Shown piece by piece: positions 44,381-52,589 of a stretch of DNA of 64,000 nucleotides. Within the stretch, counting starts at the first letter, position 1; the number at the start of each line of letters is the position of its first letter. Position numbers and translations under genes: made by a program. Source of the DNA: CAKZNE01 sp964485405 (GTDB lineage Bacteria > Bacteroidota > Bacteroidia > Flavobacteriales > Schleiferiaceae); assembly GCA_964485405.1 (NCBI GenBank), contig CAZAJG010000010.1, positions 39,463 through 103,462 of the forward strand, given 5' to 3'. The notes beneath the pieces were generated by a model that had not been told where the DNA came from, did no database searches, and was given only the letters and a program-made list of their open reading frames with translations.

Positions 44381-45355
44381 ATGAAACAATTATTCTGCCT
44401 ATTAACCATTCTTCTTGGTCTATCCGTAAACGCTCAAGACTACAAACACAACCCTTTTGAAAAACTAGGTTACACTCCAAAAATTGCCACCTTGAGTCAA
44501 GGAAAATATCAGGAATTTTTTGACCTTGATACAATTGTGAGAATTGGATCTGTTTGGTTTAATACTCAAAGCCAGCAAATTGTTGGATTAGTTAAAATTG
44601 ACACTATATATAATGAACAAAATTTAGAGCCTGAATTGGTCAGTCGTTGGTTGTCGCCTGATCCACTTTCTCATATGCGAGAATGGTTATCACCTTATAA
44701 TTTTGTACAGAATAACCCAATTATGAGAATTGATCCAGATGGAAGACTGGATGTTGTACCGTACCATGATGAAGAGACTGGAGAATACCTTGGAGCCGGA
44801 GGCACAGATGAAATTCGATTTATTTCAAAGAAAGATTGGGAAAGTGGAAATTTAGAAAATTATCACACCCAGGGTGCTCTAATAAGTGACGAAGCTGCTG
44901 AAAAAGTAATGAGACACTATGGCACTCAAACGGATAACTCCATTAATTTTGAGTATAATATGAATATCTCAAATGGCGATGATGAGTTGAGCACTGATTA
45001 TATTGATGGAGTAGTTACTGTAAATTTTGATAAATCGACAATTGGTGGCTCGATCAGAAATAACAGTGATGCCATAAATTTTCACGAACACGAAACCTAT
45101 TCGCACGGGAAAAACTGGATTAAATATGGTGAATATAACAGAACCCAAGACTTCTGGAAATGGGAACAAGATGCAGTAAAGCATCAGATTCGGACAAGTT
45201 CATGGCAAAACACGTCAACCAACTGGAAAGCGCATATTTACGGAGCATACGGTAAATATGAGTGGATCGTTCCTGCTTTACAACAACCTAAATTTTTCCC
45301 AAAGATTAAACTAAACCCAATTAGTCGTGAAGAATATATTAAAAGACATTACTAA
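44381..45355 (+). CDS. Minimal secreted Rhs-core toxin candidate
   Basis: The 324-residue protein has a signal peptide (MKQLFCLLTILLGLSVNAQ), a short linker (HNPFEKLGYTPKIATLS), the Rhs repeat-associated core motif at about 88-122 (SRWLSPDPL ... WLSPYNFVQNNPIMRIDPDG), then a variable C-terminal domain of about 200 residues. The latter contains INFHEHETYSHGKNW, a His/Glu-rich motif reminiscent of metallopeptidase toxins, though not a standard HExxH. Normal Rhs proteins exceed 1000 residues, so this is a stripped delivery form. Its 3' end overlaps a lipoprotein gene that may be its immunity factor. Confidence 0.7.
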   Translation: MKQLFCLLTILLGLSVNAQDYKHNPFEKLGYTPKIATLSQGKYQEFFDLDTIVRIGSVWFNTQSQQIVGLVKIDTIYNEQNLEPELVSRWLSPDPLSHMREWLSPYNFVQNNPIMRIDPDGRLDVVPYHDEETGEYLGAGGTDEIRFISKKDWESGNLENYHTQGALISDEAAEKVMRHYGTQTDNSINFEYNMNISNGDDELSTDYIDGVVTVNFDKSTIGGSIRNNSDAINFHEHETYSHGKNWIKYGEYNRTQDFWKWEQDAVKHQIRTSSWQNTSTNWKAHIYGAYGKYEWIVPALQQPKFFPKIKLNPISREEYIKRHY

Positions 45356-45788
45356 GATCTCTCTATCATTGGTCTTTACCATATTTCTTTTCTCCTGTTC
45401 ACAGGAAGAAAAGATTATATGTATTGAGAATTCTAAGCTAATTGAAAACAAGGCTGTCGGCCTTGATAAAGTCCAACACTCCTTAACCTTGAATAAGCAA
45501 GGGATTGACTTTCTAAAACAAGCTGATGTAGCCAAAGTTATATTTGAGTATGATGGAGTAACAGAAGATCAATCGAATCTAAAAGTTAAGTTTATAAATA
45601 ATACAAAAGCTATAGTTTACCACTCAACGGCTCTTTTTCATCCACCACCATTTTTAGAAACCGATGAAGAAAGCAAGAAGGTGGAAGAGAGTATTAAATC
45701 TCGAATTGAATCTTTGAATGAAAAGAGTAAAATTACTTTGATTCTGGAAAACGGAGAAAGTCTTGCTCTTTCTAAATGTGGAATATAA
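45327..45788 (+). CDS. Lipoprotein, candidate immunity protein for the Rhs-core toxin
   Basis: A GTG at 45327 starts a 153-residue protein with a lipoprotein signal (DITKISLSLVFTIFLFSC, lipobox Cys near residue 24). The mature part is small, acidic and alpha/beta with no known family. The gene overlaps the end of the toxin candidate by 29 bp in another frame, which is a usual arrangement for toxin-immunity pairs. Lipidation would place it in the periplasm, fitting a toxin acting there. Confidence 0.65.
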   Translation: MKNILKDITKISLSLVFTIFLFSCSQEEKIICIENSKLIENKAVGLDKVQHSLTLNKQGIDFLKQADVAKVIFEYDGVTEDQSNLKVKFINNTKAIVYHSTALFHPPPFLETDEESKKVEESIKSRIESLNEKSKITLILENGESLALSKCGI

Positions 45789-45987
45789 CGTCCACTAACA
45801 CATCCTTCTCAGTTTTTAAATCTTGAAATAAATACTCAGGAAAGGGTTTTCCCAAAACATCAAACCCGTAAAACAAAACTCCGATTTTTGGGAAATCTCT
45901 TTCGTCCATTTGGAGCGGGTTCGTATTTTCAAAAAACTCTCCGATTTTTTGAAGATGTGAATGGAGCGACACTATATAGTCGAACTT
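45789..45987. other. Boundary spacer with a degenerate coding remnant and repeat copy 1
   Basis: Reading on the minus strand, a 66-codon frame (45772-45972) starts near the recombinase gene end. It overlaps an approximately 79-bp sequence (45892-45970) that is repeated imperfectly at 48506-48587, where small indels break the frame. It looks like a remnant of a duplicated gene or an element end. Confidence 0.45.
45892..45970. repeat. Imperfect direct repeat, copy 1
   Basis: Shares GAAATCTCTT, GGAGCGG-TTCG, TTTTCAAAAAA, CGATTTTTT, ATGTGAAT and AGCGAC blocks in the same order with 48506-48587. The copies lie on both sides of the serine-recombinase operon. Confidence 0.65.
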
Positions 45988-47691
45988 TCAAATTATCTTC
46001 TTAACAGTCTGCCTATCGGTTCGATGATCATTGACATAGGAGCTCCACATAGGATATTGTCTATCAAAGTCTTTGATTTGCCCTTTATCAATCAGGGTTT
46101 CTGGCGGTTCGAGAATACCATTTGCAGCTTGTCTAGCCTCATTTAGTAAATGATACCGCCTGGCAGCATGGAGACTAAGTTTCCCGTCTTTTAAAGTAGG
46201 GTTCGAGAATATTTTTTGCAGATAGAACTTTCGCTCTTTTACCTCTATTTCTTCGAGCCTACAAGTAAGATTTATTTGCTCTTGGATGGATCGAAATACT
46301 TTCTTTCTCCAAAGGTCTTTTGGCAACCCAGCCTCTTTCTGCTCAGACTTAATCTGATTTAATTCGGATTCAAACTGTAGCTTCTGTCTTTTATACTCCT
46401 CAGCACTAATTTCATCATCCAATCGCATAGCTAATAGGTTTTGAAGCCGTTTTTCAACTTGTTTACTTTTAATGGCTAGGCACTCTATTTCTTTCTCAAA
46501 GCGATCATCAAAATGGTCAATCACATAGGTTGACCATTGCTGTGCCCATCCTTTAAGCTGTTCCTCCAGTTTTAGCTTTTGAAGTTCTGTCTCGATTTGT
46601 TCTTGTAAAACATGTTGGTGAGAACATCCTTGCTTGCAAATTTTTGGCTGAGTGCAATGGTAGTAGATGTATTGGCTTCCATTCTCAATTATAGCTTTAG
46701 AAATAGTCTTTCCGCATCTAGGGCAATCATGTGGTGTTTTTCTAGTGCAGGCTTTTTTGCACTTTGGACAAAAATATTTTCTCTTTTTTTCTGCCGTAAT
46801 TGAGCGACCACATTTTCCGCAACTCAACAAACCACGAAGCCAAAATGTTTCCCTCTGAATCGAAAATTTCAACCTACCCTGGCGTCCTAAAAGTTCTTGG
46901 ATTCTCAAAAAATCTTTCCAGCTTATCATTGCTGGATGGTTCCCTTCTATCCATTGTTCACCACTAAGAACTTTTCCTGCAATAAAAGGATTCGTAAATA
47001 ATCTGTGTAAAGTAGATGTGGTGAGTTTCCTTCCTCCTATTTTCCCTTTCTTAGGAGTTCTAAAACTCTCCATATCAGCTATTCTACAAACATCGGCCAG
47101 GGAATAGTTTCCTGTCAGGTATATTCTAGCATATTGCCTCATTTTATCGAAGTAGTGGTTGTCTTTTTCTACCGTTTTTTCCAGTTTATTATTTCTAAAT
47201 CCAATTGGAGCCATACTGCAATACCCACCATCCTTGGCTTTTGCTCTCATACCTCGACTGATGGTGTCTGATAAATCCTTGCTATACTGATTGGCCATAC
47301 CAAAAGCAATCGTCAGGGGAAGTACATTACTGGTTGGATCATAACGACAAAAAGGCGTCCATAACTGCTGAATTTTACCAATTTGAAGAAGGTGGATCAG
47401 TTGCCCACCTTCAAGCATATTACGAGCTAAGCGATTTTCCTTCCAAACCAAAACCCCTTGAATTTCCCCTGAATGAATCAAGGCTAACAGCTCTTTGAAC
47501 CCTGTTCGATTATTGGCTTTAAAGGCCGAAGCTGAATCGGTAATCACCTGTACGATTTGAATATCTTCATGCTGCTTTAAATTCTCCAATTCATCAAGTT
47601 GGGATTCAATAGATAGTACCTGACGATCATCCTGTTCCGAGGATTTTCGCGCATAAATAGCAAATCGTAACCGTGGGGAATCGAGCTTCAT
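45988..47691 (-). CDS. Large serine recombinase
   Basis: The frame opens at 47745, but the ATG at 47691 gives MKLDSPRLRFAIYARKSSEQDD, the usual start of these proteins. The 567-residue product has an N-terminal resolvase domain with the Y-A-R-x-S catalytic Ser motif, ENRLARN and a Recombinase domain (about 160-280; GGYCSMAPIGFRNN), a zinc ribbon (CGKCGRSITAEKKRKYFCPKCKKACTRK), and a C-terminal coiled coil. Large serine recombinases integrate or excise mobile elements between short att sites. Two small genes upstream are co-transcribed. Confidence 0.88.
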   Translation of the reverse strand: MKLDSPRLRFAIYARKSSEQDDRQVLSIESQLDELENLKQHEDIQIVQVITDSASAFKANNRTGFKELLALIHSGEIQGVLVWKENRLARNMLEGGQLIHLLQIGKIQQLWTPFCRYDPTSNVLPLTIAFGMANQYSKDLSDTISRGMRAKAKDGGYCSMAPIGFRNNKLEKTVEKDNHYFDKMRQYARIYLTGNYSLADVCRIADMESFRTPKKGKIGGRKLTTSTLHRLFTNPFIAGKVLSGEQWIEGNHPAMISWKDFLRIQELLGRQGRLKFSIQRETFWLRGLLSCGKCGRSITAEKKRKYFCPKCKKACTRKTPHDCPRCGKTISKAIIENGSQYIYYHCTQPKICKQGCSHQHVLQEQIETELQKLKLEEQLKGWAQQWSTYVIDHFDDRFEKEIECLAIKSKQVEKRLQNLLAMRLDDEISAEEYKRQKLQFESELNQIKSEQKEAGLPKDLWRKKVFRSIQEQINLTCRLEEIEVKERKFYLQKIFSNPTLKDGKLSLHAARRYHLLNEARQAANGILEPPETLIDKGQIKDFDRQYPMWSSYVNDHRTDRQTVKKII

Positions 47692-47741
47692 GCAAGGAGG
47701 GGATAATGACAAAAGGATGATACTATAATTGCTCTTGGTTA

Positions 47742-47936
47742 TCAATCAAAAACCCTGATTCCACAAACAATCACAAACAGCATTAAACAAGTTCGGGCTT
47801 CTTCAGTTAGTTTTTCACCAGATAACTTTTCTCCAGTTATTCGTTGATAATATTCTTGAAATTCCAAATAGGCTTTTGGTGGGAGTTGAAAATCGGCTCC
47901 CACACAAAAATCATTAGGGACATAAACCATCTTCAT
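47742..47936 (-). CDS. Small hypothetical protein upstream of serine recombinase
   Basis: From the ATG at 47936 (the frame opens at a TTG at 47960), it encodes 64 residues (KMVYVPNDFCVGADFQLPPK and on). It overlaps the longest frame of the recombinase gene by 4 bp and the gene upstream by about 20 bp. Composition resembles small recombinase-associated or cargo proteins; no family is recognised. Confidence 0.5.
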   Translation of the reverse strand: MKMVYVPNDFCVGADFQLPPKAYLEFQEYYQRITGEKLSGEKLTEEARTCLMLFVIVCGIRVFD

Positions 47937-48165
47937 CCGCGTGTTTCCCTTCCGGCTCAACTAAGTAGAGAAAGGCAATAGCTTCTGGTGATCCTTGCAA
48001 ACAAGCAGGATCTTTTTCATAAGCGCGAATAAGCGCATATTTCATGGGAGAGGTGATATGTTCTAAAATTGCAGTTGCACCTTTATCTAGCTCTATTTTG
48101 GAAATAGTATCAAAGATGTATTTAGTGGTTTTTACACAATGGCAGTTTTTAGGGCACTCGGTCAT
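47914..48165 (-). CDS. Small hypothetical protein, first gene of the recombinase operon
   Basis: An 83-residue ORF with ATG start at 48165. It contains Cys residues at both ends (ECPKNCHC near the N-terminus, GLCP at the C-terminus) and a helical centre (TSPMKYALIRAYEKDPACLQGS). The overlapping downstream frame suggests coupling. Function unknown. Confidence 0.5.
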   Translation of the reverse strand: MTECPKNCHCVKTTKYIFDTISKIELDKGATAILEHITSPMKYALIRAYEKDPACLQGSPEAIAFLYLVEPEGKHADEDGLCP

Positions 48166-48300
48166 AAAAGAGGGGATAAAAAAATAGCCGCTTTTTCAAC
48201 TCAGTATTGCGCCTCGTCCTTGACAGGTCAGTTTTTTTCGATATCAAAAAGGTGTGTCTTTTGAAATACTACGTTGGATGACGTAAAGGGGGCACAATGA

Positions 48301-48328
48301 AAAAACCTCCGCTGCAACGGGGGTTTTT
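48301..48328. terminator. Terminator-like hairpin
   Basis: AAAAACCTCCG pairs with CGGGGGTTTTT around a 5-6 nt loop, with a T-run on the plus side and A-run on the other. Confidence 0.65.
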
Positions 48329-48505
48329 GTCTTTGGTGAGTAAAGCGAGAAGCATTTACCATAAGTTCACGTTTTGACCAAGGTTTTTATCGCTATGAAC
48401 TTCAGGAAAATTTCATTTTGAGTAATCCGTAGTTTCGGAGTTATGTGTTTCTCGGAAGGGTTTTTAGAAGTGGTCAGGCCAGAAGTATGAAGCCTGGGCG
48501 CTGCT

Positions 48506-48587
48506 GAAATCTCTTCCTAACGCTCTGGAGCGGTTCGCTTTTTCAAAAAATATCAGCGATTTTTTTGAGAATGTGAATACAGCGACC
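48506..48587. repeat. Imperfect direct repeat, copy 2
   Basis: Same order of blocks as 45892-45970 with single-base indels. Translation of the minus strand gives a related but frame-shifted reading, consistent with decay after duplication. Confidence 0.65.
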
Positions 48588-48600
48588 CTTTTGGAAACGA

Positions 48601-49605
48601 TTACTTTTTCTCATTGGTAGTCAGAAACTCTTTTAAAGCCGAATAAAACTCCTCGCTTCTTAGCTGACGGTTTTGCCGAATAAAGGTTAATGCTGTGGTG
48701 AACTGCTCCATATTGAGAGTTTCTTCAATTCCATCATATATACCCAGATCAATCAAGTATTCTCGTCCAGATTTACCATACTCTGAATCCGTCAAACGAG
48801 CTAAATCAGTTTGCACCTGTTTGATCTGCAATTCTGATACTATTTGAGTATCAGCGATTCCTAAAGTGGATAAAATCAAGTGGCCAGTATCGCGTTGGTC
48901 TTTGTTTGGAATAGCGTTATTGAGCAAAGCAGGTTTAAAGATCTCATCAGCTATATCCTGCGTTCGCAAGGCTAGATAAGAAAAAGCAATATTGATAATT
49001 CGTAAATCTTTTCCTCCGCTAAAAGGCAAAATATTGTGCGGAATACGCACCGTGAAATTTTCAGCAGAAATTTTCACGCTTCGGCTGCCGTCTGCGTTGA
49101 GTTGAGCTATAAATCCATTACGCAAAGGGAAAGCAATTTCTGGGGATTTTTTCGCCTGTAATTGCTGGATTTCAGTCTTGGTTCTTTGTAAAGCGGCTTT
49201 TTGCTCTTTAAGTTGGGCTTCTAGCTTCGTTCGCTTCGGGTCATCAAGCGATAAGTTTTCAAGTTGAGCCTTTAACCGGTCAATTTTTCCATCTATAGAC
49301 TCTTTGAATTTCGATTTCGTAGTGATTTGTTTTTCGATTTTTTTTCGGTAGGTTTTTACTCGTTTGAGCTGTCTGTCCATTTGGCGAACGGTAAAAATAT
49401 CGGCTCCATCAAATTGCTGAGAAATTTCCAGTTTCGTTTGCTCGGAAATGCTAGCATTTTTGGAAATAGTGACTAAAGCCGATTGAAAAGCCTTGGAATC
49501 ACTGAAATCAGCTTGACCAATAATGTTTTGGATGGCTTGCCGTTCCGCTGTTGGTTTTCGTTGGGTGAGTTGGTGTAAAGCCAAAAAATTCCGCCAATTT
49601 TTCAC
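48601..49605 (-). CDS. Coiled-coil hypothetical protein of mobilizable element
   Basis: A 334-residue protein from a GTG start. It is largely helical, with a strong coiled coil at about 75-155 (QMDRQLKRVKTYRKKIEKQ ... LEAQLKEQKAALQRTKTEIQQLQ) followed by a beta-rich part (FPLRNGFIAQLNADGSRSVKI) and a helical end. No family is recognised. It lies 8 bp after the next upstream small gene and is probably in the same operon. A structural or DNA-transfer accessory role is possible. Confidence 0.6.
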   Translation of the reverse strand: MKNWRNFLALHQLTQRKPTAERQAIQNIIGQADFSDSKAFQSALVTISKNASISEQTKLEISQQFDGADIFTVRQMDRQLKRVKTYRKKIEKQITTKSKFKESIDGKIDRLKAQLENLSLDDPKRTKLEAQLKEQKAALQRTKTEIQQLQAKKSPEIAFPLRNGFIAQLNADGSRSVKISAENFTVRIPHNILPFSGGKDLRIINIAFSYLALRTQDIADEIFKPALLNNAIPNKDQRDTGHLILSTLGIADTQIVSELQIKQVQTDLARLTDSEYGKSGREYLIDLGIYDGIEETLNMEQFTTALTFIRQNRQLRSEEFYSALKEFLTTNEKK

Positions 49606-49613
49606 CCATATAC

Positions 49614-50093
49614 TTACAGCTTTCTCATTTTCAAATTGAAAATGAGAGTTTGAAGAATTTCAACTGAGGATTTGCCTTGATTGGTTAGCCGTTCTTTGGT
49701 TTTTTTAATTTGTTCTGCAATTGAAAGTTCCTTGTTCTCATTCAAGTTTTTGAGTATGTGTTCTTTTAGTTCTTCTCGTTTTACATCTACACCAAAGGTT
49801 TTATTGGTAGCTGAGTATTCCTCTGCAATTCTTCTGGCCTTGGCATTACCAGGAAAATTTTGCTTCAAAAATTCATTCAAATTTTGGTTTGAAACAAATT
49901 GATAAAGCTCATTTTCCAGTTGAATTTCTGCCAATTGCTTTTCTTGAAGTTCAATTCTTTGATGGCTTCGCTTTTGCTGTAATCGTTGTTGTGCTTTATT
50001 ACTTAAGTGTTCAAAACCCGTAGGAGAGGAATCCGCAGATTCTAATGAGTCTGCGGATGGTTTCATAGCGGGGATTTTTTTTAAACTTCTCAT
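49614..50093 (-). CDS. Helical hypothetical protein of mobilizable element
   Basis: A 159-residue, highly charged protein rich in Gln, Lys and Glu (LSNKAQQRLQQKRSHQRIELQEKQLAEIQLENEL), probably coiled coil, with no recognised domain. Its position directly upstream of the 334-residue gene suggests a functional pair. Confidence 0.55.
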   Translation of the reverse strand: MRSLKKIPAMKPSADSLESADSSPTGFEHLSNKAQQRLQQKRSHQRIELQEKQLAEIQLENELYQFVSNQNLNEFLKQNFPGNAKARRIAEEYSATNKTFGVDVKREELKEHILKNLNENKELSIAEQIKKTKERLTNQGKSSVEILQTLIFNLKMRKL

Positions 50094-50132
50094 CGAGAAA
50101 TTATACCACGTATTAATCGGAAATTCAATACA

Positions 50133-50534
50133 CTATTTTGGGGCTAAATCTTTGAACGATTCCCATTGTTCGCATGATTTTTTGTGGTTGGTCATTGACG
50201 ATGAATAAAAAGAGTAGGCAGCTACAAACCTAGTTCGATCAGTGGTTTTGATTCCTAGCTTGGCAAATTCGGCTTTGATTTTTAGAGGTTCTAAATTCTT
50301 GGTTTCATCGTGAGTCAGTTTTACAAAATGAAAAAATATTGCTCGTCTATCCTGGGTTAATGTGTCGGGATCAAGAATATTTGAGGCTTGGGAATAATCT
50401 ACATTCGCATAGTCCACAATTTTGGATTTGCTACTTTGTCCATAAGAAGGAAAAGTTGCCATCATAAAAATGAGAGCGATAATTTGAGATTTAAGGAGCT
50501 GGCGATTTCCTGTTTTACATGATTTTGTTTTCAT
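50133..50534 (-). CDS. Small secreted protein
   Basis: I prefer the ATG at 50534, which gives a signal peptide after a basic start (KSCKTGNRQLLKSQIIALIF then MMATFPSYGQ); the frame extends to 50612. The mature part is about 100 residues with no recognised family (ANVDYSQASNILDPDTLTQDRRAIFFHFVKLTHDE). It is likely periplasmic and carried by the mobile element. Confidence 0.55.
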   Translation of the reverse strand: MKTKSCKTGNRQLLKSQIIALIFMMATFPSYGQSSKSKIVDYANVDYSQASNILDPDTLTQDRRAIFFHFVKLTHDETKNLEPLKIKAEFAKLGIKTTDRTRFVAAYSFYSSSMTNHKKSCEQWESFKDLAPK

Positions 50535-50827
50535 GATACTTCTAAAATGTTCTTCTTGGAGGCTCGACAAGATGAGTGAATAAATAGAGAAGGCGTGAAC
50601 CTCTGCTTTCATTCAGTAAACAGATGGATCGCCAGACCCAGAGAAGACCAAAATCAACAAAGAGAACACACCTTCAAAAAGGTGCATTACCATTCGATTT
50701 CCTTCTTCTCTAATAGTAAACTGGCGATTTTCTGTTAAAAGAAAGAATAAGCAACGCTTTATCTTTATATGTTTTTAAGAATTTCTCTTATAAGTCGATC
50801 TTTTAATTATGCCTACAAATTTAGTGA

Positions 50828-50977
50828 TTATTCATTCTCCAATGTGGATTCTAGACGGATAAGCCATTCATATGCCCGAGCTACTCGGTTTTGCCGAGGT
50901 TTATCTGTTTTTAACAAATGATCAAGCCGACATACTAATGGAATAATGGTGGCCAATAACTCCTTGGGATTATTCAT
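50828..50977 (-). CDS. Small protein, 49 aa
   Basis: An ATG at 50977 opens a 49-codon frame ending with TAA at 50828. The peptide (MNNPKELLATIIPLVCRLDH and on, with RQNRVARAYEWLIRLESTLE) has a coding-like mix of charged and hydrophobic helical residues. It is in the gap between the secreted protein gene and the relaxase gene, on the same strand. It resembles another small protein at 54248-54394 in size and helical character, though not clearly in sequence. Confidence 0.5.
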   Translation of the reverse strand: MNNPKELLATIIPLVCRLDHLLKTDKPRQNRVARAYEWLIRLESTLENE

Positions 50978-51170
50978 TTTAAAAAAGGACAGTGTTACTG
51001 TTGCCTCTAGTCGTCAATATCCCAAGGGTACTGTACACTAGAACAGAACACTGCCCGTTTCTGTGTACAACACACCCAAAAAATAGAGATCTTATTCATG
51101 AAGACGTAGAGGCAAAGGCATATTAATTGAAAAGCATATGATATGGCAAATAAAAAAATATTGATTTTTT
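50978..51170. other. Spacer with palindromic segment downstream of relaxase gene
   Basis: Around 51027-51064 TGTACAC and GTGTACA form a 7-bp perfect inverted repeat, with AGAA/TTCT inside. It could be a terminator or part of a transfer origin. The rest holds nothing notable. Confidence 0.4.
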
Positions 51171-52028
51171 TTACCTCTGTATATCCTTCCGATTCATACT
51201 TATTCTAGTCGCTTGCAAGACTGACAAACGCTTGGTCCGTTCTCGATCCAGCTCACGAATTATACTTGGTTTAATCCCAAGGGTAGTAAACCGAAACTTG
51301 ATACCATCTTTGAGAATCCCATTGATACGCTTCCGATACTGGTACAATTCAAAGCCATTTTTTTCGAGTAGATCATACAATTCTACCGTGGACTTGGCTT
51401 GATCCAAAAACGTTTTAATCCGCTGTCGAAACCGTTCTTTTTTGGTCAATTTTTTTCCGAGTCGTTCTTTCATTTTCAATTCCAGTTCAGAAAGTGGTTT
51501 GATTCGCTCAGGATCACGCGGGCGCTTCTCTATTTTGACCAAACTGTGTTTGAGTTGCGGATAGGTTCGTTTCTGGTAGATTTCGAGTTCTCGGTGTACA
51601 TCCAAAAAATCTTTTTTGCTCATGCATGTAGACTTGGGTGAACGGTACTGATTCCCAGAAATGAGCAAATGCACATGAATATGCTTGTCATGTTCATGGA
51701 GCCGCCCAATCACAATCCCTTTTTCGCCCCGCAACTCCAAGAACTTTTCCACCAAATCTTGGATAATTTCAGGAGTGAGATACGGAGTATCATCCGGGGA
51801 AAAACTTAATATCAGATGTCGGAGGGCAATACCATTCACCCTCTTTTTGCGAAAGGTGTTGTTTTCCTCAAAAGCGGTTTCAATGCCATCAGGAGTAAAG
51901 GTGGATAAATTGTGGAAAAACGACCAGGCTTTTTCCTCCTGTGCCCGGCCTTTATCGGAAAAAGTGTAGTCGATTAACTTTTTATAAAGATTGGGTTTGT
52001 AGCGATAGGTTTTGGACTTAATAATCAT
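51171..52028 (-). CDS. Relaxase of MobA/VirD2 type
   Basis: The 285-residue protein has the HUH-type metal motif near 112-120 (HEHDKHIHVHLLISG, His116, His118, His120) and a likely catalytic Tyr near the N-terminus (Tyr8, Tyr10 or Tyr21). Relaxases nick oriT and lead the transferred strand during conjugation. It overlaps the MobC-like gene by 4 bp. Its C-terminus has Lys/Arg-rich helices that may bind DNA. No complete type IV secretion system is in the window, so the element is mobilizable rather than self-transmissible on this evidence. Confidence 0.85.
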   Translation of the reverse strand: MIIKSKTYRYKPNLYKKLIDYTFSDKGRAQEEKAWSFFHNLSTFTPDGIETAFEENNTFRKKRVNGIALRHLILSFSPDDTPYLTPEIIQDLVEKFLELRGEKGIVIGRLHEHDKHIHVHLLISGNQYRSPKSTCMSKKDFLDVHRELEIYQKRTYPQLKHSLVKIEKRPRDPERIKPLSELELKMKERLGKKLTKKERFRQRIKTFLDQAKSTVELYDLLEKNGFELYQYRKRINGILKDGIKFRFTTLGIKPSIIRELDRERTKRLSVLQATRISMNRKDIQR

Positions 52029-52441
52029 GTAAGGGATTGGGTAAGAATTTCCATCAGGATCACGCGATAATTCGGGTGAGTTTTTAGTGCTTCCCGAACT
52101 AGCTCATTGAGATTATCGGGTTTGTGCAGAAACTCGCTCAGGGCCGTTTCTAAAGCCGCCATTTGTTTTTGTAATTCGGCTAGTTGCCGGCTTTCAACAC
52201 TTCGGCTACGGTTGACGACAAAAGCGATCTGATTTACATTCGTTCCAATGCGTTTTAAGGACAATTCGAGGCTTTGGAGCTGCTCTTCATCAGGAACGAT
52301 ATACAAACGCTTCAGATAGGCTTGAATAGCCTTTTTCACAAAGCCGCCAAAGCTCTCCTGATGTTGCTTCGCAGCATGCTGGATGAGAGCCACATCTTCA
52401 GGGGTAAAAAGAATTTCTTTGCGGGTAAATGTTTGTGCCAT
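52025..52441 (-). CDS. MobC-like relaxosome protein
   Basis: A 138-residue protein with an N-terminal ribbon-helix-helix-like segment (RKEILFTPEDVALIQHAAKQH) and a central GTNVNQIAFVVNRS motif typical of mobilization proteins that sit next to relaxases. It binds oriT DNA and helps the relaxase. The ATGA overlap with the relaxase gene is conserved in such pairs. The oriT candidate lies directly upstream (52490-52578). Confidence 0.82.
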   Translation of the reverse strand: MAQTFTRKEILFTPEDVALIQHAAKQHQESFGGFVKKAIQAYLKRLYIVPDEEQLQSLELSLKRIGTNVNQIAFVVNRSRSVESRQLAELQKQMAALETALSEFLHKPDNLNELVREALKTHPNYRVILMEILTQSLT

Positions 52442-52489
52442 GAGGTAATATTTTTAATCAAAATTTTGCTGTGTATTTGCAGGGGGATT

Positions 52490-52578
52490 CCAAAGGCGGG
52501 CAACGCCCCCTTTGGCAAGATTCGCATTGATCCGGATGAACATACGGAGCCAATGCAATCTTGCCCCCGCAAGCGGGG
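52490..52578. other. Candidate origin of transfer (three hairpins)
   Basis: Three inverted repeats are packed into 89 bp directly upstream of the mob genes: CCAAAGG(C)GGG / CCCCCTTTGG (52490-52500 and 52506-52515); GGCAAGATTCGCATTG / CAATGC(-)AATCTTGCC (52514-52529 and 52551-52565, one indel); CCCCGC / GCGGGG (52565-52578). This region is GC-rich compared with its surroundings and noncoding. OriT sites usually lie beside MobC. The third hairpin could also act as a terminator for the coupling-protein gene. Confidence 0.6.
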
Positions 52579-52589
52579 TGGAAAGAGGA

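Larger units (their letters stand above)
48166..48600. other. Spacer with terminator and repeat copy 2
   Basis: About 435 bp with no clear gene. It holds a terminator-like hairpin at 48301-48328, and the imperfect repeat at 48506-48587 adjoining the end of the next minus-strand gene. Confidence 0.5.

Noticed and set aside
45772..45972. 66-aa minus-strand gene
   Set aside because: It coincides with an imperfect repeat whose other copy is frame-disrupted, so I treat it as a remnant and not as an intact gene.
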